64,000 bases of DNA from JAVJSU01 sp040219275 (GTDB lineage Bacteria; Chloroflexota; Anaerolineae; Aggregatilineales; Phototrophicaceae): assembly GCA_040219275.1 (NCBI GenBank), contig JAVJSU010000023.1:1-64000 (forward strand), written 5' to 3'. Below the pieces are notes generated by a model. It saw nothing but the letters and a program-made list of their open reading frames with translations. It was not told where the DNA came from and ran no database searches. The position numbers and the translations under genes are program-made. Of this stretch, positions 17,205 to 25,798 are shown piece after piece. Position 1 is the first letter of the stretch, and each line of letters opens with the position of its first letter.

Positions 17205-18224
17205 TTATTCTTCATAGGGAGGAAATTCATCAAAGCCCGGCGGTTCAGCCATCATATCGAGGGTTTGCTGTTCCAAATCCCAGAGGTCTTTATCACGATA
17301 TGTTTTTTTAAGCTTTTTCAAGCGGGGCGATCCATCTGCGTATTCCTTAGACCATTCCTGTGCAAAGCTACCATTACGGATTTCTTCAAGCACTTTTTCC
17401 ATCAACCGCTCCATTTTCAGATCATTAAAGCGTTCCATACGGCTATAGGTGCCATATTGGGCGGTTTGCGTGGTGTTTTCGAGCGTTTCTAATAACCCCA
17501 TTTGCGATGCTTCGCGCATATGTTCGGTAAATTTGCCGGAGAGATAGAGATCAGTAAAGGCGGCTTCCGGTGGATACCCATTGTTGAGAAGTAGCTCGGC
17601 GGCAGTCATCATCACATGATGGATGGCAGGAAGAATCGCTTGCTGTATAAAGAGATTTAACTCAGATTCCTGCTCAAAGTTGATTTCGATTGCGCCGCCC
17701 CGTAATGCGCCCAATGCGAGGGCTATTGCGAGTACAGTATCCCATGCGTGTCCACTAGCATCCGATGCGACAGCGACAAAATTATGAAATGGTGTGTTAT
17801 CTTCGCTGAAACGTGGACGGATTTTTGCCCCGACGGTACGCGGTGCGATGAGACCAACATCGACAAATGGTGGTGGCTCGATAAAGCGCGAGGCGATGTT
17901 ATAGGCACTGCTGAAGATCAGGGTGTGTTGGCGGGTGAGGTAGGGTGAAATTTGTGAGATATACAGGCTCGTCATGAGTTCATCAGGGAGCATCACCAGA
18001 ATAATCTGAGAGGCTTGCACCGCACCAGCAACAGATTCTGCGGCGAGATCATCCAATGTCGCATTCGCTTGATCGGCTTTATCGCCACCGATAATCACCT
18101 GTACGCCCATATCACGCAGGTTGAGCGCGGCAGGGCGACCCTTCGTCCCGTAGCCGATCACACTGATGGTTTTGCCAGCTAGCGTTTGTAAATTACCGTC
18201 TGCTTCTCGATACACGATGGTCAT
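17205..18224 (-). CDS. Ketol-acid reductoisomerase homologue lacking metal ligands (pseudoenzyme)
   Basis: This protein is colinear with IlvC over its whole length: MTIVYREADGNLQTLAGKT, Rossmann motif GYGTKG, LPDE, and later NTTQTAQYGTYS. The residues that make IlvC an enzyme are changed. Numbering from this ATG, the magnesium ligands corresponding to D190, E194, E226 and E230 read N190, Q194, D225 and S229. The catalytic His in the HGFN motif reads S106, and the lysine in APKGPG reads R129. It may still bind NAD(P) but should not isomerise acetolactate. An in-frame GTG at 18257, inside the acetyltransferase gene, would add 11 residues; I chose the ATG because the family normally begins there. 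It is the last gene of the primosome operon direction. Confidence 0.82.
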   Translation of the reverse strand: MTIVYREADGNLQTLAGKTISVIGYGTKGRPAALNLRDMGVQVIIGGDKADQANATLDDLAAESVAGAVQASQIILVMLPDELMTSLYISQISPYLTRQHTLIFSSAYNIASRFIEPPPFVDVGLIAPRTVGAKIRPRFSEDNTPFHNFVAVASDASGHAWDTVLAIALALGALRGGAIEINFEQESELNLFIQQAILPAIHHVMMTAAELLLNNGYPPEAAFTDLYLSGKFTEHMREASQMGLLETLENTTQTAQYGTYSRMERFNDLKMERLMEKVLEEIRNGSFAQEWSKEYADGSPRLKKLKKTYRDKDLWDLEQQTLDMMAEPPGFDEFPPYEE

Positions 18225-18238
18225 AGGATTTTCGCTTT

Positions 18239-19093
18239 CTAGGTTGATGCCATCCACACGGGTAAATCATAACCGTTCCGGCGGAATCCATATCGCTTAT
18301 AAACACGTTGAGAGCGTATATTAGTCGATTGTGTATTTACCGTGATGGTAGTGATATTGCGGGCTAAAAAATACCGGATCAGATCATCTAGTAATGCACT
18401 GCCGATTCCATGTCCTTGTATTTCTGGTAAGACGGCGAGACGTGCGAGATGTCCTGTTTGTTTGAAGCGGGTGCTGAGTTGATAGCCGACAGTTTCGTTG
18501 TCAATGTATGCCACATTACAGGTCGCCGCCATGCGATGTGCGTGCCGGACATCATCAAAAGTGAGTTGCCATGGCGGGACAAATGCCAATTGATCGACCT
18601 CTGTCATCCGGCGAATATCTGATTGCGATGCCGGGCGGATGTTCACGTCATAATCGGCTGATTGCGGGAGACTGTGACCGTCCCGCCGGAGAGTGATAAT
18701 ATCTTCTTCATAGCTAAAGCCCATCTGCGGAACATATCCTGCCAGCCACTCATTGATGAGAAGCACAGCAACCGTATGTACGCCAACGCCTTTTAGAAAT
18801 TCACGCATACTTTCCCATAGGGTATGCAACAGTGGACGCGGTGGAGAATCGTCTTCAATCGCGATGACTCTTAGCCAGACCGTGCCACTCATGGGTGTTG
18901 ATGCCGCCATAATGCCAATCAACTTTTCGCCAGACCATGCCAGACGGATCGGAACATCAAAGGTATCCATCCATGTGTTGACATCGTGCCAATCCAGATG
19001 GGTATGTAAACGACTGCTCCTGAAAATCAGATCATTTACCGCTTGTCGATAGCGCCGCTCATAGCCTGTTACGCTAATGTTGTTCAGAATCAA
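18239..19093 (-). CDS. GNAT-family N-acetyltransferase, probably two-domain
   Basis: A 284-residue acetyltransferase-like protein. The C-terminal half (about 150-284) has a clear GNAT domain. It contains LARLAVLPEIQGHGIGSALL, matching acetyl-CoA motif A (R/Q-x-x-G-x-G/A), followed by the motif-B-like QRVYKRYGFRRNGYDL. The N-terminal half (1-140) has a similar strand-helix order (VTGYERRYRQAVNDLIF onward) but no clear CoA motif, so it is probably a degenerate second GNAT fold. The substrate is unknown. The gene ends 14 bases before the reductoisomerase-like gene and starts 30 bases after the helicase loader, so all are probably co-transcribed. Confidence 0.83.
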   Translation of the reverse strand: MILNNISVTGYERRYRQAVNDLIFRSSRLHTHLDWHDVNTWMDTFDVPIRLAWSGEKLIGIMAASTPMSGTVWLRVIAIEDDSPPRPLLHTLWESMREFLKGVGVHTVAVLLINEWLAGYVPQMGFSYEEDIITLRRDGHSLPQSADYDVNIRPASQSDIRRMTEVDQLAFVPPWQLTFDDVRHAHRMAATCNVAYIDNETVGYQLSTRFKQTGHLARLAVLPEIQGHGIGSALLDDLIRYFLARNITTITVNTQSTNIRSQRVYKRYGFRRNGYDLPVWMAST

Positions 19094-19123
19094 TGTGCTT
19101 TAACCGTTTCAGCTGAGATGTGC

Positions 19124-20506
19124 TTATTTACGTCTACGACGGGTCGCGTAGCTTGGCGCGGTGATGGCGAAAATTTTGCACCGTCTATCATCCAGAATAC
19201 GACTACTGATGCGCTCATTGATTTTATCTAACTCCTTCGCCGTTGTAATGATGGTTGGCAAGCGAGAGACATAGCGATAATCCAATACCTGAAATAACTT
19301 TTCCTGTGCCCATGAGGTCGCGTTTTCTGTGCCGAGATCATCCAATACCAGCAATTCCGTCTGGCGGACTGCCTGAAAACGCTGGTCAAAACTTGTGCCT
19401 GCGCTTGGATCAAATGCAACGCGCAAATAATCCATCAAATCTGGCACGGTAATGAACATGATTTTTGTATTATGTTGTTGGCGGTAATGGGCAATGGCGG
19501 CGGCGAGATGCGTTTTGCCAGCGCCGTAGTTCCCCATATAGACCAGCCAACCCTCCGGTTTTTCCGCATAATCAATCGCAATTTCCAGCGCACGTTGCAG
19601 ATTTTCACGCTCTTTGGGATAGAGGCTGTTATCGAGCAAAAATGTCTCGAAGGTCATATCCCGATAAACGCTCAGATTGGACATGAGCTGGTTGGTTTCA
19701 TTGCCCACGGCAGAGCGATAATCCGGAGCGATGATCTTGATGTGATGGGTGAAATCTGTATGGAGCAAGCGACTACGGATACGCGGATCGAACTTGTCAA
19801 TGTCCATATTGGTGGTAATGACCGTCGGCAGATGATAGCTATAGCGATGATTTAAGAGCTGAAACAGTTTTTCTTTCGCCCATGCGCTCGGATTTTCTAC
19901 GCCGAGATCATCGAGAATCAGTAAATCAGCATTACGAAGCCGATCAAACGTTTCGTCGTAGGTTTCCTCTGCGGAAGATGAATACGTGTTTCTCAGATGA
20001 TCGAGCAAATCCGGCGCGGTGATGAAAATAACTAGATCTCCCTGTTCGATGCGCGAGTTTCCGATGGCGGCGGCGAGATGGGTTTTGCCACAGCCATAGG
20101 TGCCTTCGAGCAAAAGCCAACCGTCCGGTTTTTCCGCGAATCGCGATGCAAGATCATACGCCATTTTCAGCGAGACGCTTTCCTGTTGCGTCAGCATCGG
20201 CAGATCAATTTTAAAATTGTCGAAGCCGTAATCGGTGAACGCATCCAGATTGCTCATCACGCGGAGCTTTTCTTTGCGCTCATCGTCAAAGGCTTTGCTG
20301 TTATAAGGGCAACGGAACATCTTGCCGAAGCGCGGATCGCCTACAGGCACTGCATAACGCACCATGCCGGTATTCTCGCAGTAGGACGGGACACGTCCGC
20401 AGGTACGGCAGGTATTTGAGTCGTCGTTAGTGGTCGATGAAGTCGGCGTATTTCCCCCGGATATATCGCTCACCATCTTGTTCAGAATGTCCTTTGGCGT
20501 TTTCAC
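19124..20506 (-). CDS. Helicase loader with two AAA+ ATPase units (DnaC/DnaI-like)
   Basis: A 460-residue protein built of two consecutive DnaC/DnaI/IstB-type ATPases with a period of about 190 residues. Unit 1 has Walker A GTYGCGKTH (135-143) and Walker B LLILDD (195-200). Unit 2 has Walker A GNYGAGKTH (325-333) and Walker B LLVLDD. Both units retain a following TT(N/A) sensor-like stretch and an RIRSR or RISSR arginine motif. The N-terminus carries four cysteines (33, 36, 43, 66) that may form a zinc ribbon, as in many helicase loaders. The GTG start lies inside the dnaD gene (80-bp overlap), preceded by AGGA. With dnaD and dnaB upstream, loading of the DnaB helicase is the obvious role. 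Confidence 0.85.
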   Translation of the reverse strand: MKTPKDILNKMVSDISGGNTPTSSTTNDDSNTCRTCGRVPSYCENTGMVRYAVPVGDPRFGKMFRCPYNSKAFDDERKEKLRVMSNLDAFTDYGFDNFKIDLPMLTQQESVSLKMAYDLASRFAEKPDGWLLLEGTYGCGKTHLAAAIGNSRIEQGDLVIFITAPDLLDHLRNTYSSSAEETYDETFDRLRNADLLILDDLGVENPSAWAKEKLFQLLNHRYSYHLPTVITTNMDIDKFDPRIRSRLLHTDFTHHIKIIAPDYRSAVGNETNQLMSNLSVYRDMTFETFLLDNSLYPKERENLQRALEIAIDYAEKPEGWLVYMGNYGAGKTHLAAAIAHYRQQHNTKIMFITVPDLMDYLRVAFDPSAGTSFDQRFQAVRQTELLVLDDLGTENATSWAQEKLFQVLDYRYVSRLPTIITTAKELDKINERISSRILDDRRCKIFAITAPSYATRRRRK

Positions 20507-21140
20507 CTTCGTCTTTTCCTTCCGTCCGCCAACGTTCTAAGATCGCGCGGATATAACGTAGATTACGCTTGTTCGATTGTACCGCGATTCTTATGCCTTC
20601 TTCTACCCATGCAGGCGGGAATGTTTTTTCCATATCTTTGAGTTCATCGGCGATGATCGGCGTGAGCATCCCGATGTTATCTTCATACAGTTTATAGATT
20701 GTCAGGCGCGGTGGCAAAATTTCGACGGGATTGCCTTCGTCGGCAGGAATATATTGCCCACTGTTGATCTGTGCGACGGCATCTCGTCCTAGAACTGTGT
20801 TGACGAAAAACAGGGTTTCCGTAGCGGATTCATGAGTCACCGTCGCTTGTAGCAATGCGCCCCGTTCGAGTGCTTTGTTCAGCGCTTGGTCAAGCAATTC
20901 TTGCGCTGATTTCGCCGGATCAATCGCCTGAAGTCCATCTAATAGCGGTTGATTATCTAAAAAGTCGGCGCGTCGCAAATAACGGTATTTGCCTTCTTTT
21001 TGCGGCAACGCCCAGAAGCAAAACAGCATGAGTTTAAGTTCTGCTAGATCGTCAATGAGTGGCACAAGTTCGGTAAAGAATTCCGCCGGTAATTGGCTCA
21101 TCTCCGTGCGACCTTCAGAGAAACCTTTAAATTGTGTCAC
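20427..21140 (-). CDS. dnaD: DnaD-domain primosome protein
   Basis: A 237-residue protein resembling DnaD of low-GC Gram-positives, which helps assemble the primosome at origins. The C-terminal part (about 150-215) shows the DnaD helical domain, IYKLYEDNIGMLTPIIADEL followed by YPPAWVEEGI-like and RNLRYIRAILERW segments. The N-terminal part (14-110) fits the winged-helix portion. The GTG start at 21140 immediately follows the dnaB stop, with GGGAG 8 bases before it inside dnaB, so translation is coupled. An internal ATG at 21101 is less likely. The order dnaB-dnaD-loader is a compact replication-initiation operon. Confidence 0.88.
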   Translation of the reverse strand: MTQFKGFSEGRTEMSQLPAEFFTELVPLIDDLAELKLMLFCFWALPQKEGKYRYLRRADFLDNQPLLDGLQAIDPAKSAQELLDQALNKALERGALLQATVTHESATETLFFVNTVLGRDAVAQINSGQYIPADEGNPVEILPPRLTIYKLYEDNIGMLTPIIADELKDMEKTFPPAWVEEGIRIAVQSNKRNLRYIRAILERWRTEGKDEGENAKGHSEQDGERYIRGKYADFIDH

Positions 21141-22994
21141 CTAAAAATCTCCCAGATCAACTTTACGCACCACGCCATCCATAAATTTGGTGATGGTTTT
21201 GTCGAAGTACAGCGAGACCACGCCGGTAGGTCCGTTACGATGTTTAGCGATGATAATATCGGCTTGATTCGGGAATTCCGTCGCCTCGTTATAAACCGCA
21301 TCTCGATACAGGAACATCACGATGTCCGCATCTTGCTCAATTGAATTATGGACAACGATGTTGTTGGCGACAAAATTATGATGCTCCTGGACAGTGAGAT
21401 CAAACACTTCTTCTTCACCATCCGCTTCGATGGAGACAATTTTATCCCAGTAAATATCGCTCGTGGCAAGTTTGAGTTTGGTCGCCATTTGCTCTACCAT
21501 CGTACTGTATCTAGGCGCGAGTTGTCCCCTGTCACCCATTGTTTGTACAGCTTGTTCCGACAGGACACGCGGTAGGGCGATGTGGTCACTTTCAGTCAAT
21601 TCGTCAAGCCGTTTCCATCCGCAGATAGTCAAGAATTTATGATTGCCCGTCGCTCGAATGTTTCTCCCTAGCGCGGTGGTCATCTTGAAAACAGGTTTAG
21701 TGCCTGTGCTGAATGCGTTGATGACCGTTCCCGCTTCTAATTTGTACGTAGTTGTGTTCAAGCTCGTGACGCGGAAATCCCGTTTACCCACGAGGTCACG
21801 AATTGGCACATAATGACCCTCATCGTATAGATGCACTAAGGAGTCGCCTGTTAAACATCCCGATTCACGCAAATCAGAGAGTACCGGGCGTTTATCCTGA
21901 CGTTGCTCTACCGCACGCGAAAGTTGGGCGGCGGAGATAACAGGTACGTTGAGTTCACGGGCGAGTTCCTTCACGCTACGGCTGATATAGCTGATTTCCT
22001 GCACACGGTTGTTCTGATACACGCCACCACTATTCATGAGTTGCATGTAATCGAGAATAATTAGATCAATGCCGTGCTCATGCTGTAAGCGTCGGCATTT
22101 GGTTCGCATCTGTGCGGGCGAGAGAGCCGGTGTGTCGTCAATGAAAATCGGGAAATTGCTGATTCGTCCTGCGGCTTCCACAAAACGCGAATATTCCTGC
22201 GCGGAAATTCGCCCTAAACGCAAGCTCTGTGTGCTGATTCCAGTTTCCATAGAGATCATACGCTGGACAAGCTGTTCCACGCCCATTTCCATTGTGAAAA
22301 TAGCGACACGTCCGCCAATCCGCGCCACATTGACCGCAGTCGTCAAAAGCCAGGAGGTTTTGCCCATCCCAGGGCGGCCTGCGAAGATCAGCAAATCGGA
22401 GCGTTGAAAGCCACCGAGTAACTCGTCAAGATCGCGGAAATTACTGGGTACGCCAAGCGACTCGTTTTGATGCACCATCAAATATTCGACGCGCTCAAAA
22501 TATTCGCTGACCGCTTCGTTCATCGCCACAAATTCGCGCTTAATCTGCTGATCTGTGACGTTGAACAGGCGCATTTCTGCTTCACTGGTCACGCGCTCAA
22601 TCGGCATTTCTTCGTTATTGGCGATGGCTTTGATCTCGTCGGCGGCGGTGATGAGCTTGCGACGGATGGCGGCACGTTCTACCAAGCGCCCATACACTTC
22701 CGCATGGGTGGAGGTGGGTGCACTGGTAATGAGTTGCGTCAGATAAGCAGGTCCGCCGATTAAATCCAGCCAGCCAAGATCACGCAATTCCTGATTTAGC
22801 GTCAGGTAATCGACCGTATCGCGGCGCTCGTGCATACGAAGCATCGCCTGCCAGATATAGCTATGCCGCATGAAAAAGAAATCATCAGGTTTTAAAAAGG
22901 CAGTAATGGAAACAAACGAATTCGGATTGGCGATCACCGCACCGATAACGGCTTCTTCCGCCTCCTGACTATAAGGCGCTGGTTGTTCCGACAC
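21141..22994 (-). CDS. dnaB: Replicative DNA helicase DnaB containing a mini-intein
   Basis: DnaB unwinds DNA at the replication fork. The 617-residue precursor has the N-terminal helical domain (YSQEAEEAVIGAVIANPNSF onward), a linker, and the RecA-type ATPase with Walker A GRPGMGKTS (206-214) and Walker B-like LIILDYMQL. After LRESG at residue 379 an intein of 171 residues interrupts the gene, and helicase sequence resumes at S551 with SIEQDADIVMFLYRD. After splicing the mature protein would be 446 residues, normal for DnaB. The insertion lies at a site in dnaB already used by inteins in other bacteria. The gene heads the dnaB-dnaD-loader operon. Confidence 0.95.
   Translation of the reverse strand: MSEQPAPYSQEAEEAVIGAVIANPNSFVSITAFLKPDDFFFMRHSYIWQAMLRMHERRDTVDYLTLNQELRDLGWLDLIGGPAYLTQLITSAPTSTHAEVYGRLVERAAIRRKLITAADEIKAIANNEEMPIERVTSEAEMRLFNVTDQQIKREFVAMNEAVSEYFERVEYLMVHQNESLGVPSNFRDLDELLGGFQRSDLLIFAGRPGMGKTSWLLTTAVNVARIGGRVAIFTMEMGVEQLVQRMISMETGISTQSLRLGRISAQEYSRFVEAAGRISNFPIFIDDTPALSPAQMRTKCRRLQHEHGIDLIILDYMQLMNSGGVYQNNRVQEISYISRSVKELARELNVPVISAAQLSRAVEQRQDKRPVLSDLRESGCLTGDSLVHLYDEGHYVPIRDLVGKRDFRVTSLNTTTYKLEAGTVINAFSTGTKPVFKMTTALGRNIRATGNHKFLTICGWKRLDELTESDHIALPRVLSEQAVQTMGDRGQLAPRYSTMVEQMATKLKLATSDIYWDKIVSIEADGEEEVFDLTVQEHHNFVANNIVVHNSIEQDADIVMFLYRDAVYNEATEFPNQADIIIAKHRNGPTGVVSLYFDKTITKFMDGVVRKVDLGDF
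21345..21857 (-). other. DnaB mini-intein (171 residues, no homing endonuclease)
   Basis: The intein spans residues 380-550 of the dnaB product. Block A starts with the nucleophile Cys (CLTGDSLVHL). Block B contains the T-x-x-H motif (RATGNHKFLT). Block F reads VFDLTVQEHHNFVANN, and block G ends VVHN before Ser+1. All four catalytic positions (Cys1, block-B His, terminal His-Asn, +1 Ser) are present, so it should splice. Only about 60 residues lie between blocks B and F, with no LAGLIDADG or HNH motif, so it cannot home by itself. Confidence 0.93.
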
Positions 22995-23061
22995 TCAATT
23001 TTCCTACTGTGTATTTGCCAGACGTGTGTTTGCTTATTGTAAGAGGTAAGCGTGTAGAAAG

Positions 23062-23093
23062 AAAACAGTGCGCCAGAATTGACACACTGTTTT
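23062..23093 (-). terminator. Intrinsic terminator after the DUF151 gene
   Basis: AAAACAGTG (23062-23070) and CACTGTTTT (23085-23093) form a perfect 9-bp stem. On the minus strand it is followed by CTTTC, extending the U-rich tail. It lies between the DUF151 gene and dnaB, so the two are separate transcription units. Confidence 0.7.
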
Positions 23094-23128
23094 GTGTTGC
23101 ATCAGGCAATGACCTGAACATGCTCGAT

Positions 23129-23686
23129 TTAATTGCTGTCGTCGTCTTCTTCGAGGTCAAGATCAAGTGAATTCACGAAATCTGCAAATGCACTCAAACG
23201 GGTTTCGTCGAGTGGTCCGGCGGTTTCCCCGGTAAGTTCATCCGAGGGTTCATCTACACCGGAGATGACTTCGTTTTCAATGTCTTCATCGGGTTTAAAG
23301 CCCGCACGACGCATGACGTTTTCATCAACGAAAATGGGTGTTTTTACGCGCACCGCCAGCGCAATCGCATCACTTGATCGCGAATCGATCTCAATTTGCT
23401 TGCTGTCGACTTCAATGAGGATGCGTGCATAATAAACATCATCGCGTAGCTCGTTGATGATAACATGAACGACACGTCCACCGAGTTCCTGAATCACGGA
23501 TTTGAGTAAATCATGAGTCAGGGGGCGTTTGGGAGGTGTCTCCTGCAATTCAATGGTAATGGCATCAGCTTCAGACGGTCCGATCCAGATCGTGATATAT
23601 CGATCACTGTTGACATCTTTAAGGACGACAACGCGATGCTGTGACATCAGACTGACACGGATACTATCAATAGTTACCTCAATCAT
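23129..23686 (-). CDS. DUF151 (bifunctional nuclease family) protein
   Basis: A 185-residue protein. Its first 130 residues match the DUF151 family, whose plant member is called bifunctional nuclease. Typical segments are VVVLKDVNSDRYITIWIGPSEADAI, then PPKRPLTHDLL, then SRSSDAIALAVRVKTPIFV. An acidic C-terminal tail of about 45 residues (ending DLDLEEDDDSN) follows. The biochemical role in bacteria is not settled, and the nuclease name should be treated with caution. The gene stands alone between a promoter and a terminator, upstream of the dnaB operon. Confidence 0.92.
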   Translation of the reverse strand: MIEVTIDSIRVSLMSQHRVVVLKDVNSDRYITIWIGPSEADAITIELQETPPKRPLTHDLLKSVIQELGGRVVHVIINELRDDVYYARILIEVDSKQIEIDSRSSDAIALAVRVKTPIFVDENVMRRAGFKPDEDIENEVISGVDEPSDELTGETAGPLDETRLSAFADFVNSLDLDLEEDDDSN

Positions 23687-23811
23687 AATGGCGATTCTCT
23701 AACTCTTTAAAATCTGTTTACGAGACTCCCCGCTTGTTCTGCTTTTCACTTCTCTAGATTTTACTATCTATCGAGAAATTTTTCTACAAGCAGTAGAATG
23801 GTTTGACTTTG

Positions 23812-23839
23812 ATTATACACACATGCGACCTAACAGCAA
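23812..23839 (-). promoter_or_regulatory. Sigma-70-type promoter for the DUF151 gene
   Basis: On the minus strand TTGCTG (23839-23834) is followed after 16 bases by a perfect TATAAT (23817-23812). Transcription would begin near 23805, giving a leader of about 120 bases before the start codon at 23686. Confidence 0.55.
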
Positions 23840-23848
23840 CTATGAGGT

Positions 23849-24559
23849 GTGAGGATTAACACTGAATTTCGTACCAATTTTTATCATAAGTCGATTCGTA
23901 AGCGTAGACAATTTATGCTGATCTTGTTCCTGTTTTTTTCGGTGATCATGCAAAGCGCGTGCTTGCCGACCGAAAATCCATCCGAGGTATTTGTACGTGG
24001 CGATGTTATTTTTAACGAAGATTTTTTTACGCCCTATGATTGGGATAATCGCGTAGAAGGGGTTGTCGAAATTGGCGTGGAAGATGGCGCGTATCGGATG
24101 CGCTCAAATTCGACGGCGTATGTACGTGGGTTTAACAGCCGTGTTCATGAGGATGTGATGATTGAAGTAGAAACCCTACAACTGACCTCGCACGAGCGCA
24201 ATGCCTACGGGATTGTCTGCCGCGCGAGTACCAGTGATACCAGTTCCAACGGGTATTATTTCTTGATTGGTGGGGATGGCAGTTATTCTATCCGTAAGGG
24301 TAGAGGTGGGAATGTCGAGCCACTCATTAATTGGGCGCGGACGGATGCTGTAAATCAAGGTGTGGCACGAAACGTCATTCGTGTGTTGTGCGTCGATAAT
24401 TATCTGGCGTTATATATCAATGATGAGTTTGTTGCAGAAACATTTGACAGTAGTTTTCGCGGTGGTTTTATGGGATTTGCATTGGCGACGAGCGAGGGTA
24501 CGTTCACGGAAGTTGCATTTGATAACGTAACGATGTGGTCTGCACGGCTCGAAAATTAA
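23849..24559 (+). CDS. Lipoprotein with a concanavalin-like (LamG/DUF1080-like) domain
   Basis: A 236-residue exported protein. A basic stretch (KSIRKRRQF) is followed by a hydrophobic signal (residues 23-37) and the lipobox MQSAC, so the Cys should be lipidated and the protein anchored outside the membrane. The remainder is a beta-rich domain: NEDFFTPYDW, then YGIVCRAST, then a run ending GFMGFALATSEGTFTEVAFDNVTMW. This is the pattern of a concanavalin-like jelly roll often found in sugar-binding or surface proteins. The GTG start gives an unusually long N-region; an ATG at 23915, right before the hydrophobic stretch, is also possible. A terminator follows immediately. Confidence 0.75.
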   Translation: MRINTEFRTNFYHKSIRKRRQFMLILFLFFSVIMQSACLPTENPSEVFVRGDVIFNEDFFTPYDWDNRVEGVVEIGVEDGAYRMRSNSTAYVRGFNSRVHEDVMIEVETLQLTSHERNAYGIVCRASTSDTSSNGYYFLIGGDGSYSIRKGRGGNVEPLINWARTDAVNQGVARNVIRVLCVDNYLALYINDEFVAETFDSSFRGGFMGFALATSEGTFTEVAFDNVTMWSARLEN

Positions 24560-24588
24560 AAAAGCCGTAGAAATTTCCTACGGCTTTT
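24560..24588. terminator. Bidirectional terminator between two lipoprotein genes
   Basis: AAAAGCCGTAG (24560-24570) and CTACGGCTTTT (24578-24588) form a perfect 11-bp stem with a 7-base loop. Both strands end in a U-run, so it serves the two converging lipoprotein genes. Confidence 0.88.
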
Positions 24589-24619
24589 ACATGTTAACGT
24601 AAATCAGGCACTACTGAGA

Positions 24620-25603
24620 TCAGTTTTGTGGGATAATAAGTTGCTGACCGATAGAGAGACGATTCGGATCACTCAAATTGTTAGCCAGTGCGATGGCGGC
24701 GATAGTCGTCCCATAGCGGCGGGCAATTTGACCGACTGTTTCGCCAGATTGTACGATATGTACGATCTGATCTTGTGCGCTAGCAGGTGCACTTTCTGTC
24801 ACAACTGGATCAGATGATAGCGTTTCGCCATCGCAACCTGCCACTGGCAGTAGCAATTGATCACCGGGTTGGATAACGTCACTGCGTATCTGCGGATTTG
24901 CGGCACGTAGTTGATCTAATGATAGCCCGTTGTTTATCGCAATACGGAAAAGGTTGTCGCCAGTACGTACAATATATAAACATTGTTCTGGAATGTTACT
25001 CGGGTTTAAGAAGTCCGTCGGCGTGATTAATCCAGAAGGTGTTGCCGTCGCCGGAGTGCCAGCCGCAGGGGTGATGTTGATCGTCGGGCTGACGCTTGTA
25101 CCCGCCGCCACACCCGGTGTGATAAACGTCGGTGTGAGCGTTGGACTGGTATTCGATGACTCTGCCCCGGTATCATTCGCATTGGTAGCCACAGGGACAG
25201 GTGTCTCTGAAGGAATAGCCAGTGGTGCATCGGTGTTGGTAGGCTGGACGATAATGGGTGTAGAGGTTACTGCCGCGCCTAACGTCGGTAACGTATCTGT
25301 TTGATTGTTCTGTTGCGTGTTATCCGTTTGTTCGGTTGGTACTTCTGTAGTGAGTGGTTCGATGGTAGGGATAGTTTCAACGAGTTCATCCGTTGGGTTG
25401 AGTGCATCGGTAGGTAGAGTGTCTAGGGTTGCCTCTTCTTCGATGGTTGCGGTAACAAGTACCGGTACAGTTGCCTGCACATCCAGGGCATCACCGGACT
25501 GTGACCCCTCAACTGTTTCAAACGGTTCGCTCGCCTGCCGGAAGCATCCGGTAAGCATTAGTGCAAGTACCAGACTCAGAAAAATTGTCCGTCTTGGAAT
25601 CAT
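24620..25603 (-). CDS. LysM-domain lipoprotein
   Basis: A 327-residue exported protein. The signal (RRTIFLSLVLALMLTGC) ends in a lipobox whose Cys is the lipid anchor. A long Thr/Pro/Ala/Ser-rich, low-complexity stretch (about 25-210) acts as a spacer through the wall. Two LysM domains follow: CLYIVRTGDNLFRIAINNGL... and VHIVQSGETVGQIARRYGTT..., each ending with a PGDQLLLP- or IGQQLIIP-type turn. LysM binds N-acetylglucosamine polymers such as peptidoglycan. I chose the ATG at 25603 because AAGGAG lies 10 bases before it; an in-frame start 36 bases upstream lacks such a site. GGAG of the ribosome site can pair with CTCC right before the ATG, which may dampen translation. Confidence 0.88.
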   Translation of the reverse strand: MIPRRTIFLSLVLALMLTGCFRQASEPFETVEGSQSGDALDVQATVPVLVTATIEEEATLDTLPTDALNPTDELVETIPTIEPLTTEVPTEQTDNTQQNNQTDTLPTLGAAVTSTPIIVQPTNTDAPLAIPSETPVPVATNANDTGAESSNTSPTLTPTFITPGVAAGTSVSPTINITPAAGTPATATPSGLITPTDFLNPSNIPEQCLYIVRTGDNLFRIAINNGLSLDQLRAANPQIRSDVIQPGDQLLLPVAGCDGETLSSDPVVTESAPASAQDQIVHIVQSGETVGQIARRYGTTIAAIALANNLSDPNRLSIGQQLIIPQN

Positions 25604-25798
25604 GGAGTAATTGCTCCTTATATGTGCAGACCTACTCAATATATCCAGAATACAACTTAAGCATAGGTTTAGACAAAAATTATAGCATATTCAAACCCAA
25701 TTCCTTGTTATACTTTTAAAAGTCGTTGCATTGTTTCGCTTACTGCGCTAAAAACCTGCGTAAACAAACGGACTTATAACCAAATTTAGAAAGGTGAT

